64,000 nucleotides of DNA from an uncultured Lachnospiraceae bacterium (GCA_910578085.1 CAJTPM010000015.1:35028-99027); one strand, 5' to 3'; shown: positions 8,488 through 17,855, numbered from the stretch's first letter. The notes: a model not told the origin generated them from the letters alone. Translations and numbers: made by a program.

Positions 8488-9918
8488 ATGGCAGACAAAA
8501 AATTAGTGGAAGCAATCACCTCGATGGAAGAGGATTTTGCACAATGGTATACGGATGTCGTGAAAAAGGCAGAGCTGATCGATTATACGAGTGTCAAGGG
8601 ATGTATGGTGATCCGGCCGGCGGGCTATGCGATCTGGGAGCTGATTCAGAAACAGTTAGATGATATGTTCAAAGCAACCGGGGTGCAGAATGCGTACCTG
8701 CCCATGTTTATTCCGGAGAGCCTGCTGCAGAAGGAGAAGGATCATGTGGAGGGATTTGCGCCGGAGGTGGCCTGGGTTACCCATGGCGGACAGCAGGAAC
8801 TACAGGAGAGACTCTGCGTGCGTCCCACCTCGGAGACGCTGTTCTGTGATTATTATAAAAATGTGGTGCAGTCCTACAGGGATCTTCCTCAGGTATTAAA
8901 TCAGTGGTGCTCTGTGGTGCGCTGGGAGAAGGAGACAAGACCTTTTCTTCGCAGCCGCGAGTTTTTATGGCAGGAAGGGCATACGGCCCATGCGACGGCC
9001 GGGGAAGCGGAAGAGAGAACGCTGCAGATGTTAAATGTCTATGCGGAGTTTCTGGAAAAAGTGCTGGCGATCCCTGTGATCAAGGGTCAGAAGACTGAAA
9101 AGGAACGGTTTGCCGGCGCGGTGGCAACTTATACGGTAGAGGCCCTGATGCATGACGGGAAGGCGCTGCAGTCAGGGACAAGCCATAATTTCGGCGATGG
9201 GTTTGCGAAGGCCTTCGGCATCCAGTTTACCGATAAAGATAATAAGTTGAAATATGTACATCAGACATCCTGGGGTGTTTCCACCCGTATGATCGGAGGA
9301 CTGATTATGGTGCACAGTGACAATTCCGGGCTGGTGCTTCCGCCCAGAGTGGCACCTGTTCAGGTGGCGATAATTCCGGTTCAGCAGAGAAAAGAGGGCG
9401 TACTGGAAAAAGCAGCTGAATTGAAAGAGATGCTGAAAGATTTCCGCGTGAAAGTGGACGATAGCGATAAGAGTCCGGGCTGGAAATTCTCTGAGCAGGA
9501 GATGCGTGGAATTCCGCTGCGTATTGAAGTGGGGCCGAAGGATATCGAAGCCGGCAGGTGCGTGATCTGCAGGCGGGATACGAGGGATAAAATGGAAGTG
9601 CCCTTTGGGAAGCTGGAAGAGACTGTGAAGGGGCTGCTTGAAAGCATGCAGACTGAGATGCTCGAGCGGGCAAGAGAGCATCGCGATGCGCATACCTGGG
9701 TAGCGAAGAATTATGAGGAGTTTAAACAGGTTTTCCAGGAGAAGGCAGGTTTTGTCAAAGCCATGTGGTGCGGTTGTCAGGACTGCGAGGATAAAATAAA
9801 GGAAGAGTTGTCTGTAACCAGCAGGTGTATGCCTTTTGAGCAGGAACAGTTGTCCGATGTGTGTGTCTGTTGCGGAAAGCCTGCAAAAAAGATGGTTTAC
9901 TGGGGAAAGGCTTATTAA
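8488..9918 (+). CDS. proS: Prolyl-tRNA synthetase, archaeal/eukaryotic-like short type
   Basis: Charges tRNA-Pro with proline in the cytoplasm. The 476-residue protein lacks the large editing insertion of the standard bacterial enzyme and matches the type 3 form. Seen: class II motif 2 around VVRWEKETRPFLRSREF, HTA loop (EGHTAHAT), motif 3 around GGLIMVHSDNSGLVLPP, an anticodon-binding domain from about residue 285, and a C-terminal zinc-ribbon-like region with paired cysteines (CGCQDC and CVCCG) ending in the conserved Tyr. AAAGGAG lies 8 bases before the ATG. It is preceded by its own promoter and followed closely by cca. Confidence 0.96.
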   Translation: MADKKLVEAITSMEEDFAQWYTDVVKKAELIDYTSVKGCMVIRPAGYAIWELIQKQLDDMFKATGVQNAYLPMFIPESLLQKEKDHVEGFAPEVAWVTHGGQQELQERLCVRPTSETLFCDYYKNVVQSYRDLPQVLNQWCSVVRWEKETRPFLRSREFLWQEGHTAHATAGEAEERTLQMLNVYAEFLEKVLAIPVIKGQKTEKERFAGAVATYTVEALMHDGKALQSGTSHNFGDGFAKAFGIQFTDKDNKLKYVHQTSWGVSTRMIGGLIMVHSDNSGLVLPPRVAPVQVAIIPVQQRKEGVLEKAAELKEMLKDFRVKVDDSDKSPGWKFSEQEMRGIPLRIEVGPKDIEAGRCVICRRDTRDKMEVPFGKLEETVKGLLESMQTEMLERAREHRDAHTWVAKNYEEFKQVFQEKAGFVKAMWCGCQDCEDKIKEELSVTSRCMPFEQEQLSDVCVCCGKPAKKMVYWGKAY

Positions 9919-9936
9919 GCCTGGCTTATTAAGCCT
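9909..9936 (+). repeat. Perfect 14-bp tandem duplication at the proS stop codon
   Basis: GGCTTATTAAGCCT occurs twice back to back (9909-9922 and 9923-9936). The first copy holds the proS stop codon. Each copy is itself nearly palindromic (GGCTTA-TTAAGCC), so it could form a small hairpin just after the coding region. Confidence 0.8.
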
Positions 9937-9977
9937 TGCATACCAGGATGCAGATCTGTAAACAGTTGGATAGTAAT

Positions 9978-11330
9978 ATGAAAAAAGATATAAAAATAAC
10001 AATGCCTGAGCAGGTGGCACTTATTATAAATACGCTGAATGAAGCAGGTTTTGAGGCCTGTGTAGTGGGCGGCTGTGTGCGGGATTCCATTATGGGGCGT
10101 GTGCCGGACGACTGGGATATTACAACTTCTGCAGATCCGCTGGAGGTAAAAAAGCTGTTTCGCCGTACCGTGGACACAGGGATTAAACATGGTACCGTGA
10201 CGGTAATGTTTGGGAAAATCGGGTATGAAGTGACCACTTATCGGATCGATGGGGAGTACGAGGATAACAGGCATCCAAAAGAAGTCATTTTTACAAAATC
10301 GCTGGCGGAGGATCTGAAACGCCGGGATTTTACGATCAACGCCATGGCCTATCATCCGAAAGAGGGATTGGTGGATCTGTTTGATGGTGTCGGGGATTTG
10401 GAGAGAAAGTGTATTCGTTGCGTGGGGTGTCCGGAGGAGCGCTTTTCGGAGGATGCGCTGCGCATGATGCGTTGTGTACGGTTTTCTGCGCAGTTTGGTT
10501 ATACGATAGAGGAGAAAACAAAGCAGGCGATCAGAAAGCTCGCAGGTAATTTAAGGAGTGTCAGTGCGGAGAGAATCAGGGTGGAGCTTGTGAAACTGTT
10601 GACTTCAGACCATCCGGATTATCTGCAGGAGGCCTGGGAACTGGGTATCACGAAGATCGTGCTGCCGGAATTTGATGCCTGTATGGGGACGCCCCAGAAT
10701 AACCCACATCATTGCTACAGCGTAGGGGAGCATACATTAAAAAGTCTGAAAGCCGTCAGGGCAGACAAAGTGCTGCGACTTACGATGCTGCTTCATGATA
10801 TTGGAAAACCGCTCACAAAGACAACGGATGAAATGGGAAAAGATCATTTTAAAAAACATCCGAAGGAAAGTGCAAAACTTGCGAAGAACATTTTGCAGAG
10901 ATTGAAATTTGATAATGATACGCTGCGCAGGGTTTGCCGCCTGGTGGAATATCACGACTGGTCCATTGATCTGAAAGACAACTTGAGAATTTCTACAGTC
11001 AGGCGTCTGATAGCAGAGATCGGAGAGGAAGCGTTCCCTGATATGTTTGAGGTAAACCGTGCGGATCTTCTGGCACAGAGCATGCATCTTCGGGAAGAAA
11101 AGCAGGCAAAACAAAAGCGGCTGGAGGATATGTACCACGAGATACAGGAGAGGAAAGAATGTCTGTCTCTGAAGGATCTTGCAGTGAATGGCAGAGATCT
11201 GCTGGAAAAAGGTTTAAGACCAGGCAGAGAAATAGGAGAAATTTTACAGAGGATGTTATCGGATGTTTTGGAGGATCCGGCACATAATGAAAAGAAATAC
11301 CTGTTAAATAATTTGAAGCAATATTTATAA
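9978..11330 (+). CDS. cca: CCA tRNA nucleotidyltransferase with HD domain
   Basis: Adds or repairs the 3' CCA end of tRNAs. The protein (450 residues from this start) shows the class II nucleotidyltransferase core: GGCVRD near residue 35, then DDWDITT carrying the catalytic DxD, the DFTINAMAYHP motif, the RFSEDALRMMR segment, and an HD-type phosphohydrolase motif (LLHDIGKP) around residue 270. I chose the ATG at 9978 (MKKDIKITMPEQ) because family members begin here; an upstream ATG at 9948 and TTG at 9936 are in frame. The ribosome site is weak. It lies 59 bases after proS and is probably co-transcribed, a pairing of two tRNA-maturation functions. Confidence 0.93.
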   Translation: MKKDIKITMPEQVALIINTLNEAGFEACVVGGCVRDSIMGRVPDDWDITTSADPLEVKKLFRRTVDTGIKHGTVTVMFGKIGYEVTTYRIDGEYEDNRHPKEVIFTKSLAEDLKRRDFTINAMAYHPKEGLVDLFDGVGDLERKCIRCVGCPEERFSEDALRMMRCVRFSAQFGYTIEEKTKQAIRKLAGNLRSVSAERIRVELVKLLTSDHPDYLQEAWELGITKIVLPEFDACMGTPQNNPHHCYSVGEHTLKSLKAVRADKVLRLTMLLHDIGKPLTKTTDEMGKDHFKKHPKESAKLAKNILQRLKFDNDTLRRVCRLVEYHDWSIDLKDNLRISTVRRLIAEIGEEAFPDMFEVNRADLLAQSMHLREEKQAKQKRLEDMYHEIQERKECLSLKDLAVNGRDLLEKGLRPGREIGEILQRMLSDVLEDPAHNEKKYLLNNLKQYL

Positions 11331-11389
11331 CATACTTCGCCCTTTTGTTTCATAAGATAGGTTATGAACATTTTCAGGAGGCTTGCATT

Positions 11390-12394
11390 GTGAAACCAAA
11401 GGCAGTGAATGTGTTAGAAAGGTATGACCTGGAAGTGCTTCGTACCTGGAAGGTGCGGGGCGCTGTTCTTTGTGATACAGACAAAGGACTTTTTATTTTA
11501 AAAGAATTCAGTGGAAGCATGGAAAAGGTTCTGCTGCAGGACGCATTTTTGACCTTTTTAAAACAGCAGGGCTTTTTGCAGGCGGAGGAACTATACAGAA
11601 ATAAAGATGGGGAACTGCTGACAAAGGATGCTGAGGGATGTGGCTATATCGTAAAGACCTTCGCGGAGGGAAGGGAATGCAGTTCAGGAAGCGGCAGAGA
11701 TGCTCTGGCGGACGGATTATGTGCGATACGGGTGCTGGCAAGGCTGCACAGGCTGAGCCGTGAATTCACAAAATCTTCCGGTATCGCTTTGGGACAGAAG
11801 CTTCCCATGCTCCAGGAGTTTGAAAAACATAACAGAGAATTGAAAAAAGTAAGACGTTTTTTAAAGGAAAAAGGTCAGAAGAATGATTTTGAGCATTGTT
11901 TGCTGCAACATTACGACCTGTTTCTGGAACAGGCGTTATTTGTTTCAAAACAGCTGGAGGCGGAGGAGATCGGAACAGGAAATGTGATCTTATGCCATGG
12001 GGACTTCCAATACCATAATGTGCTGTTTTGCGAAGGAAATGTCCGTATTATAAATTTTGAGAAGTGTGTGTGGGATGATGGGAGTAAGGATATTTATCAT
12101 TTCAGCCGAAAAATGTTAGAAAAGAGCGATTGGCAGTCTGAGGCAGGGGAGGCGTTGTTTGGCGCTTATGAAAAGGAACTGGAACTGACACCTGTAAGCG
12201 GCAGACAGCTTTATTACCGTTTTAGCTACCCGGAAAAATTCTGGAAAATAGTGAATTATTATTATAACAGGGGAAAGGCTTTTATTCCGGATAAAAATAG
12301 GGAGAAGCTGGAGATACTTTTAGGACAGGAAGAAAAGAGGAGCGCCTTTATCAGAAATGTGATCGGAAAAAGATTTTCGATCCGGACAGATTGA
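11390..12394 (+). CDS. CotS/aminoglycoside-phosphotransferase-fold kinase-like protein
   Basis: A 334-residue protein with the choline/aminoglycoside kinase fold. The motif CHGDFQYHNVLF near residue 205 matches the HxDxxxxN catalytic loop, followed by RIINFEKC where the usual IDFD metal-binding aspartate is replaced by Asn. The N-terminal part (VLERYDLEV, then a glycine-poor strand region) resembles CotS/YutH spore-coat family proteins of clostridia. The start is GTG at 11390 with AGGAGG 8 bases upstream, preferred over the longer frame beginning at 11345. The changed metal residue leaves it uncertain whether it phosphorylates anything. It is followed by a lipoprotein gene in the same direction. 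Confidence 0.75.
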   Translation: MKPKAVNVLERYDLEVLRTWKVRGAVLCDTDKGLFILKEFSGSMEKVLLQDAFLTFLKQQGFLQAEELYRNKDGELLTKDAEGCGYIVKTFAEGRECSSGSGRDALADGLCAIRVLARLHRLSREFTKSSGIALGQKLPMLQEFEKHNRELKKVRRFLKEKGQKNDFEHCLLQHYDLFLEQALFVSKQLEAEEIGTGNVILCHGDFQYHNVLFCEGNVRIINFEKCVWDDGSKDIYHFSRKMLEKSDWQSEAGEALFGAYEKELELTPVSGRQLYYRFSYPEKFWKIVNYYYNRGKAFIPDKNREKLEILLGQEEKRSAFIRNVIGKRFSIRTD

Positions 12395-12463
12395 AAATGA
12401 CTATCATCGATAAGATGGCATGCAAACTGAAAGGTGCCTGATGAACCAGGAGGGAACAGGCTT

Positions 12464-13963
12464 GTGAGAAAACAGAGGAAAAAATGGGTTGTAACAGGAA
12501 TGGCATGTTTATTCTGCCTGCTTCTTCTGACGTCCTGTGCAGAAAAGGAAGATACAAAAGAGGAACAGAATGAGACCGGCTTTGTGGCAGCGCAGACAGG
12601 AGTGTATGATTCGGCGGATACTGCGGTGGTTGCGGAGATAGATATGGAGGAGAAAACCGTTACGCTGAAAAATATGGAGGTCAGAAGACAATATACGCTG
12701 ACTTATGACGGGACTACATTTTTCTATGACAAGTATGGTACGATGATCTCGGCAGCCCAGCTGCAGACGGGGGAAGTGGTGGATGTCACGTTTTTTAAGG
12801 AGAGAAAACGATTAAACAGTCTGCAGATCTCCGGAGAGGCGTGGAGCCATAGGAATATGGATGAATACAGGCTGAATGAGGAAGTGTTTCAGGCGGAAAT
12901 AGGTTCTGCAATCTATGCTTACTCAGAGGATACGGTGGTGATCGCAGACGGAAAGCAGGGGGATTTGATCGATATCAATCCGGTGGATATCCTGACTTTT
13001 CGAGGTATAGGAGCGGATGTCTACAGTATTGTTGTAGAAAAGGGACATGGCTATGTGCGGTTAAAAAATGAAGAGTATTTTTATGACGGATGGATCGAAG
13101 TCGGAAATAAGATCATAAAGAAAGTCACGGAAAATATGATGTTAACTGTGCCGGAAGGCAGCCACCAGGTAATTATCAGTAACAAGGGGACAAGCGGCGT
13201 CAAGCAGATAGAGGTTCGCAGAGATGTGGAACTGGAACTGGATGTGGGTGATTTAAAGGGTGAAGAGCCAAAATACGGCAGCGTGGTTTTTACGATCACA
13301 CCGGAGGCAGCTACACTTTATCTGGATGGGGAGAAAACAGATTACAGTTTGCCAATACGATTAGAATACGGTATTCATCAGATGATCGTGATGGCAGAGG
13401 GCTATGAAACGATAAGCCAGTATCTGAAAGTCGGACAGGCATCTGCCGGCATTGAGGTGACGATGGAGGCGAAGGAGGATGTTTCCGGCAATGATGTTTC
13501 GGAGGACAGCGAGCTTTCCGACAGTGCCATGTTAGATCAGGTAAATAAGCTCCTGGAAGAAAGAGGCTACAGCGGTATTACCGCGGATGACCTGGCGGGC
13601 AACCGCACGAACCAGAGCAGCACGGAAAACAGCGGTGCGAATAATACAGGGAATGCCGGTAATACAGGGGTTAATAATACAGGAACTGACGGTGCGGGTG
13701 GGACAGACAGCCAGACAGGGACAAATACGCCTGTGACCAGCACCCTTTCCTACTATGTCACAATAGATGCACCGGTGGGTGTGGAAGTGTATCTTGACGG
13801 AAACTATGTGGGAATCACACCCTGCAGTTTTAAGAAGGCGCCAGGCTCTCACACGCTGACACTGCGCAATACAGGATATGTTGCAAAGTCCTATACAATA
13901 CAGATCGATGAGGAACAGAAGAATGTGAGTTATTCGTTTTTGGATCTGGTGAAGATTGAGTAG
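12464..13963 (+). CDS. Lipoprotein with two PEGA domains
   Basis: A 499-residue exported lipoprotein: basic N-terminus, hydrophobic stretch and lipobox LLLTSC, then a charged linker. The central part holds beta-rich sequence, a first PEGA domain around GSVVFTITPEAATLYLDG, a low-complexity Asn/Thr/Gly/Ser linker (STENSGANNTGNAGNTG and onward), and a C-terminal PEGA domain around VTIDAPVGVEVYLDGNYVG. PEGA domains are thought to bind cell-surface carbohydrate or protein. The start is GTG at 12464 with GGAGG 10 bases upstream; the longer upstream frame has no signal peptide at its beginning. The gene ends in a strong terminator, so it closes the proS-cca-kinase run. Confidence 0.82.
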   Translation: MRKQRKKWVVTGMACLFCLLLLTSCAEKEDTKEEQNETGFVAAQTGVYDSADTAVVAEIDMEEKTVTLKNMEVRRQYTLTYDGTTFFYDKYGTMISAAQLQTGEVVDVTFFKERKRLNSLQISGEAWSHRNMDEYRLNEEVFQAEIGSAIYAYSEDTVVIADGKQGDLIDINPVDILTFRGIGADVYSIVVEKGHGYVRLKNEEYFYDGWIEVGNKIIKKVTENMMLTVPEGSHQVIISNKGTSGVKQIEVRRDVELELDVGDLKGEEPKYGSVVFTITPEAATLYLDGEKTDYSLPIRLEYGIHQMIVMAEGYETISQYLKVGQASAGIEVTMEAKEDVSGNDVSEDSELSDSAMLDQVNKLLEERGYSGITADDLAGNRTNQSSTENSGANNTGNAGNTGVNNTGTDGAGGTDSQTGTNTPVTSTLSYYVTIDAPVGVEVYLDGNYVGITPCSFKKAPGSHTLTLRNTGYVAKSYTIQIDEEQKNVSYSFLDLVKIE

Positions 13964-13988
13964 AGAATAGGAGAATAAAATAAAACAG

Positions 13989-14035
13989 AAAAAGCTGTGG
14001 TAGAATAGAGAAACTATTTTGCCGTAGCTTTTTAT
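13989..14035 (+). terminator. Rho-independent terminator after the PEGA lipoprotein gene
   Basis: A 20-bp stem (13989-14008 with 14014-14033, four G-U pairs) encloses the loop AGAAA and ends in a T run. It lies 25 bases after the stop codon at 13963. Confidence 0.85.
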
Positions 14036-14300
14036 ATGGAGATAAATTTTTTTACATAATGTGGCAGGAAATGCAACAATTATTAGTTTTTAGCATGATA
14101 GAAGAGAAAATATAAAGGAAACCGGGAAGAGGCCGATGGAGAACAGCGTCGGCTTTTGTCATGCGGTTATTACATAATGTCTGTTACATTACGTGGCCAG
14201 CTGTCGCAGAATTTGCTGGACTGATGATGGAAAGCGCGCTAAAATATCATTAGGTCAAATTGGTCCTGTATAATGGAATAATGAAAAAAAGAGGTTTGTA
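14034..14300 (+). promoter_or_regulatory. Intergenic region with probable mazG promoter
   Basis: The 337-base gap between 13963 and 14301 holds the terminator and then AT-rich sequence. The only clear signal is TATAAT at 14269-14274, 26 bases before the mazG start, without a good -35 box. Short ACATAATGT-like repeats lie near 14053 and 14171. No gene is seen. Confidence 0.4.
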
Positions 14301-15008
14301 ATGGAAAAACAGTACAGCTTTGAAGATTTTGTAAAGATAATAGAAAGGCTCCGGGCTAAAGACGGCTGCCCCTGGGACAGAGAGCAGACGCATGACAGCT
14401 TACGCCCCTGTATGATGGAGGAGGCGGCAGAATTTGTGAGTTCTATCCGGATCTATCATGAGAGCGGCAGTGCGGAAAACATGCGGGAAGAGCTGGGGGA
14501 TATTCTGCTGCAGGTGGTAATGCACAGCGTGATAGCACAGGAAGAAGGGCTCTTTACGATGGACGATGTGATAGAGGAAGTATCGGAAAAGATGATCAGG
14601 CGGCATCCGCATATTTTTGGGACGGTGCAGGTGGATTCTTCGGCGGAAGTGTTACAGAACTGGGATGAGATCAAGAAGAAAGAGAAAGAAGGAAAAAGCT
14701 GGATCGAATCTCCTCTGCGGGAGATTCCAAAGGAGCTGCCCTCTCTGACAAGAGGCTCCAAGGTACTGAAAAAGATAGACAAGCTGTACAAAGCGGCGCC
14801 TGACCGGGCGGAGAATGCGGAAAAACTGCTTGAGACGGTTAAGGAGCTTGCGGCATGCGATGAGAAAACGGAGAAAGCAAAGGTGGAAACATTGCTGGGG
14901 GATGCACTGCTTGGGCTCTGTGAAATTGCCAGAAGAGAGAAGATTCCGGCAGAGCAGGTGCTGATGGACAGAATAGAGGAACTGATAGAGGCAAATGAAA
15001 GGAGATAA
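14301..15008 (+). CDS. mazG: MazG nucleoside triphosphate pyrophosphohydrolase
   Basis: Hydrolyses NTPs or dNTPs to the monophosphate and pyrophosphate, a housecleaning or stress role in the cytoplasm. The N-terminal MazG domain is clear: KDGCPWDREQTHDSL near residue 20, then EEAAEF and EELGDILLQV, which supply the EExxE and ExxD metal ligands. The IRRHPHIFG segment is typical of full-length MazG. At 235 residues it is slightly shorter than the E. coli protein, with a divergent second domain. AGAGG lies 6 bases before the ATG. The end of this gene carries the ribosome site for the next gene, so the two are an operon. Confidence 0.92.
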   Translation: MEKQYSFEDFVKIIERLRAKDGCPWDREQTHDSLRPCMMEEAAEFVSSIRIYHESGSAENMREELGDILLQVVMHSVIAQEEGLFTMDDVIEEVSEKMIRRHPHIFGTVQVDSSAEVLQNWDEIKKKEKEGKSWIESPLREIPKELPSLTRGSKVLKKIDKLYKAAPDRAENAEKLLETVKELAACDEKTEKAKVETLLGDALLGLCEIARREKIPAEQVLMDRIEELIEANERR

Positions 15009-15013
15009 TACCA

Positions 15014-17779
15014 TTGTCTGTTATGGAAATTTTGGATGCGCTGTTGCTTGGACCGCTTGAACTTCTTTTTGAGGTTATCTTTGTGGTGACGGACAGGCTG
15101 ATCAATAATCCGGCAGCGTCTATTGCTGTCTTAAGTCTTGCGATAAATTTTCTGGTGCTGCCCCTGTACAGACGGGCTGACATTATGCAGGAGTCAGAGA
15201 GAGATATGGAAAGAAAGCTGCAAAAAGGTGTGGATCATATCAAAAAAACCTTTAGCGGAGATGAGCGGATGCTGATGCTGCAGACTTATTACAGGCAAAG
15301 CGGTTATAAGCCTGTGTATGTCCTGCGCAGTGCGGTGTCTCTCTTTCTGCAGATTCCTTTTTTTATTGCGGCGTACCGTTTTTTGTCCGGTTTGAATCTG
15401 CTGCAGGGCGTACCGTTTGGGCCTGTAGCTGATCTCGCAAGTCCTGACGGAATGTTGCAGCTTGGGGATCTGGCGGTCAATATCATGCCGTTTATCATGA
15501 CGGCAGTCAACCTGGTCTCCTGCGTGATTTTCACAAAGGGTGCAGCGTTTAAAGAGAAACTGCAATTATATGGCATGGCTGTTTTCTTTCTGATTTTTTT
15601 GTATTCCGCTCCATCCGGACTTGTTTTTTACTGGACGTTAAACAATATTTTTTCGCTGGTCAAAACCGTCTTTTATAAGTTGAAAAATCCGGGAAAGATT
15701 TTAAATATCCTGTGTTCGACAGCCGGAATCGGGATCTGGTTCTACGGGGTTTTCATCTATGGAGAGTCAACGCCTAAGAGGATGCTGTTTTTTGTTTTGC
15801 TGGGCGCATTAGCGCAGACGCCGGCTCTATGCATGTTACTGAAAAAGCGCGGCTGCTTCAGGGAGGAATCTCCTGTGGAGCAGGGAAATAAAAAAGTTTT
15901 TTTGTCTGGCGGAATATTCCTTTCGGTGTTGACAGGAGTGGTGATTCCTTCTGCGGTCATAGTGTCGTCACCTCAGGAATTTATAAGCAGTACATTGTTT
16001 TTTCATCCACTCTGGTTTATTGTGAATGCATTCTGCCTGGCATTTGGAACTTTTGTCATCTGGATGGGCGTGTTTTACCGGCTTTCAAACCCACGGTTCA
16101 AACCGGTGCTTGACAAAGTACTGTGGGTATTTTCAGGCGCTGCGCTGCTTGACTATATGCTTTTTGGCAGGCATTTTGGAAATTTGTCTTCTGTTCTTCG
16201 GTATGAGGAAGTGTTGGAATATTCTCATACGGAGCAGATATGGAATATTCTGGCCATAGTGGTGTGCGGATGTATATTGTGGGTAGCGTACAGACGCTTT
16301 GAGAGGAGGGTTCATGAGATATTGATTATAGGCATTGCAGCATTTGGCATAATGTCGCTTTTCAATATTTCAAAAATTAATGTTTCGGTGGAGGCTGTAA
16401 GAGAACAGTTGACAGATGAGATGGCGATACCGGAGTTTACATTGAGTAAAAGTGGAAAAAATGTCATAGTCATAATGCTTGACAGAGCGATAGGGGCAAT
16501 GGTTCCGTTCATATTTGATGAAAAACCAGAATTGATGGAACAGTTTGACGGGTTTACGTATTATTCCAATACGATCTCATTTGGACAGAGTACGAACTTT
16601 GGTTCACCGTCGCTTTTCGGGGGATATGAATATACGCCGGCGGAAATGAATCAGAGGGATAAGGAATCGCTGGTTTCAAAACATAATGAGGCATTAAAGG
16701 TATTGCCTGTGCTGTTCGATGAAAATGACTATGAAGTAACAGTGATCAATCCGGTATACGCAAATTATCAGAGTATTCCTGATCTGTCGATTTATAATGA
16801 CTATCCTGATATCAATAAATATACGACAGGAGATAAGTTTAACGGTCTTCAACCGGCAATAACCATGATAGAAAATAATAAGAGAAATTTTTTCTGCTAT
16901 GGCATATTGAAAGTGATGCCTTTGTTTGCACAAAAGACTGTTTATAATGTCGGTAAATATAATCAGGTAGAGAGCGGAGAAGATGAAGAGGTTACGTATT
17001 CCGGTCAATATGTCATCAGTCCTGTTGCTACGGATGGGATCCGCGCGAGTTTTATGGAGAATTATAATGTTCTGGAAAACCTTCCGGCTATCAGCAACAT
17101 AGAAAGCGGAGGTAAAGGTACTGTTTTGATCATGGCGAATGAAATCACTCATGAACCGATGCTGCTGCAGGAACCGGATTATGTGGTGTCGCCAATTGTT
17201 GATAATACAGAGTATGAGGAAGAGCCGTTCAGGCGGGAAGCGGATGGACGTGTATTAAGGCTTGAAACAGTAAACGAGATGTTCCCCTATCATGCCAATA
17301 TGGCAGCAATGATACAATTGGGAAAATGGTTTGATTTTATGCGTGAGGAAGGTGTCTATGATAATACCAGAATTATTTTAGTGTCAGACCATGGCAAGGA
17401 GCTGGAGGCTCTTGATGAGCTGATTTTAAATGATGATGTGGATGTCTGCGGGTTCTTCCCGCTGCTCATGGTGAAGGACTTTGGAGAAAGCGGATTTACA
17501 ACATCGGAGGCCTTTATGACAAATGCTGATGTGCCGGCTATAGCTGTTGATGAATTGATCGAACAGCCAGTGAATCCTTTTACCGGAAAGAAGATCAGCT
17601 CGGAGGAAAAGACGGCACATGATCAGTACATTATAGATTCGGAAGACTGGGATATAGAAAAAAATAACGGAACTACTTTCTGGGCGGCAGACTGGTACTC
17701 CATTCATGACAATATATGGGATATGGACAACTGGAAACTTGCGGCAAGAAATGTAGTCCTGTCGGCAGAAGATTATTAA
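15014..17779 (+). CDS. YidC/Oxa1-like domain fused to sulfatase/phosphoglycerol-transferase domain
   Basis: A 921-residue membrane protein. Residues 1-230 match the YidC/Oxa1 core: a first helix ending FLVLPLYRRAD, a charged cytoplasmic hairpin with LQTYYRQSGYKP, LQIPFFIAAYRFL, and SGLVFYWTLNNIFSLV. The groove arginine five residues before the proline in YidC proteins is Asn45 here. Residues about 235-450 contain further transmembrane helices. Residues 480-900 are an alkaline-phosphatase-fold domain like LtaS and OpgB: VIVIMLDRAIG with Asp490, candidate nucleophile Thr527 in FGQSTNFGSP, ITHEP with His713, and VSDHGKE with Asp792/His793. The start is TTG with GGAGA 8 bases upstream, inside the mazG end. 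Known relatives transfer phosphoglycerol to polymers outside the cell; a substrate carried by this fusion is unknown. Confidence 0.88.
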   Translation: MSVMEILDALLLGPLELLFEVIFVVTDRLINNPAASIAVLSLAINFLVLPLYRRADIMQESERDMERKLQKGVDHIKKTFSGDERMLMLQTYYRQSGYKPVYVLRSAVSLFLQIPFFIAAYRFLSGLNLLQGVPFGPVADLASPDGMLQLGDLAVNIMPFIMTAVNLVSCVIFTKGAAFKEKLQLYGMAVFFLIFLYSAPSGLVFYWTLNNIFSLVKTVFYKLKNPGKILNILCSTAGIGIWFYGVFIYGESTPKRMLFFVLLGALAQTPALCMLLKKRGCFREESPVEQGNKKVFLSGGIFLSVLTGVVIPSAVIVSSPQEFISSTLFFHPLWFIVNAFCLAFGTFVIWMGVFYRLSNPRFKPVLDKVLWVFSGAALLDYMLFGRHFGNLSSVLRYEEVLEYSHTEQIWNILAIVVCGCILWVAYRRFERRVHEILIIGIAAFGIMSLFNISKINVSVEAVREQLTDEMAIPEFTLSKSGKNVIVIMLDRAIGAMVPFIFDEKPELMEQFDGFTYYSNTISFGQSTNFGSPSLFGGYEYTPAEMNQRDKESLVSKHNEALKVLPVLFDENDYEVTVINPVYANYQSIPDLSIYNDYPDINKYTTGDKFNGLQPAITMIENNKRNFFCYGILKVMPLFAQKTVYNVGKYNQVESGEDEEVTYSGQYVISPVATDGIRASFMENYNVLENLPAISNIESGGKGTVLIMANEITHEPMLLQEPDYVVSPIVDNTEYEEEPFRREADGRVLRLETVNEMFPYHANMAAMIQLGKWFDFMREEGVYDNTRIILVSDHGKELEALDELILNDDVDVCGFFPLLMVKDFGESGFTTSEAFMTNADVPAIAVDELIEQPVNPFTGKKISSEEKTAHDQYIIDSEDWDIEKNNGTTFWAADWYSIHDNIWDMDNWKLAARNVVLSAEDY

Positions 17780-17794
17780 CAGGTCAGGGACAAT

Positions 17795-17848
17795 ATGATA
17801 TAATGAGCGTTAGCGAGAAGAATGAGCCTGCTCATTCGGCGAGCGGCG
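17795..17848. repeat. 54-bp direct repeat, copy 1
   Basis: Begins ATGATATAATGAGCGTTAGC and ends CGGCGAGCGGCG; identical to copy 2 except for a few bases in the middle. Within each copy AATGAGC and GCTCATT can pair, giving a stem-loop. It lies directly after the YidC-sulfatase gene. Confidence 0.85.
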
Positions 17849-17855
17849 AATGCCG

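Noticed and set aside
9172..10020. Minus-strand frame of 282 residues opposite proS
   Set aside because: Fully contained in the antisense of a well-supported synthetase gene; no ribosome site.
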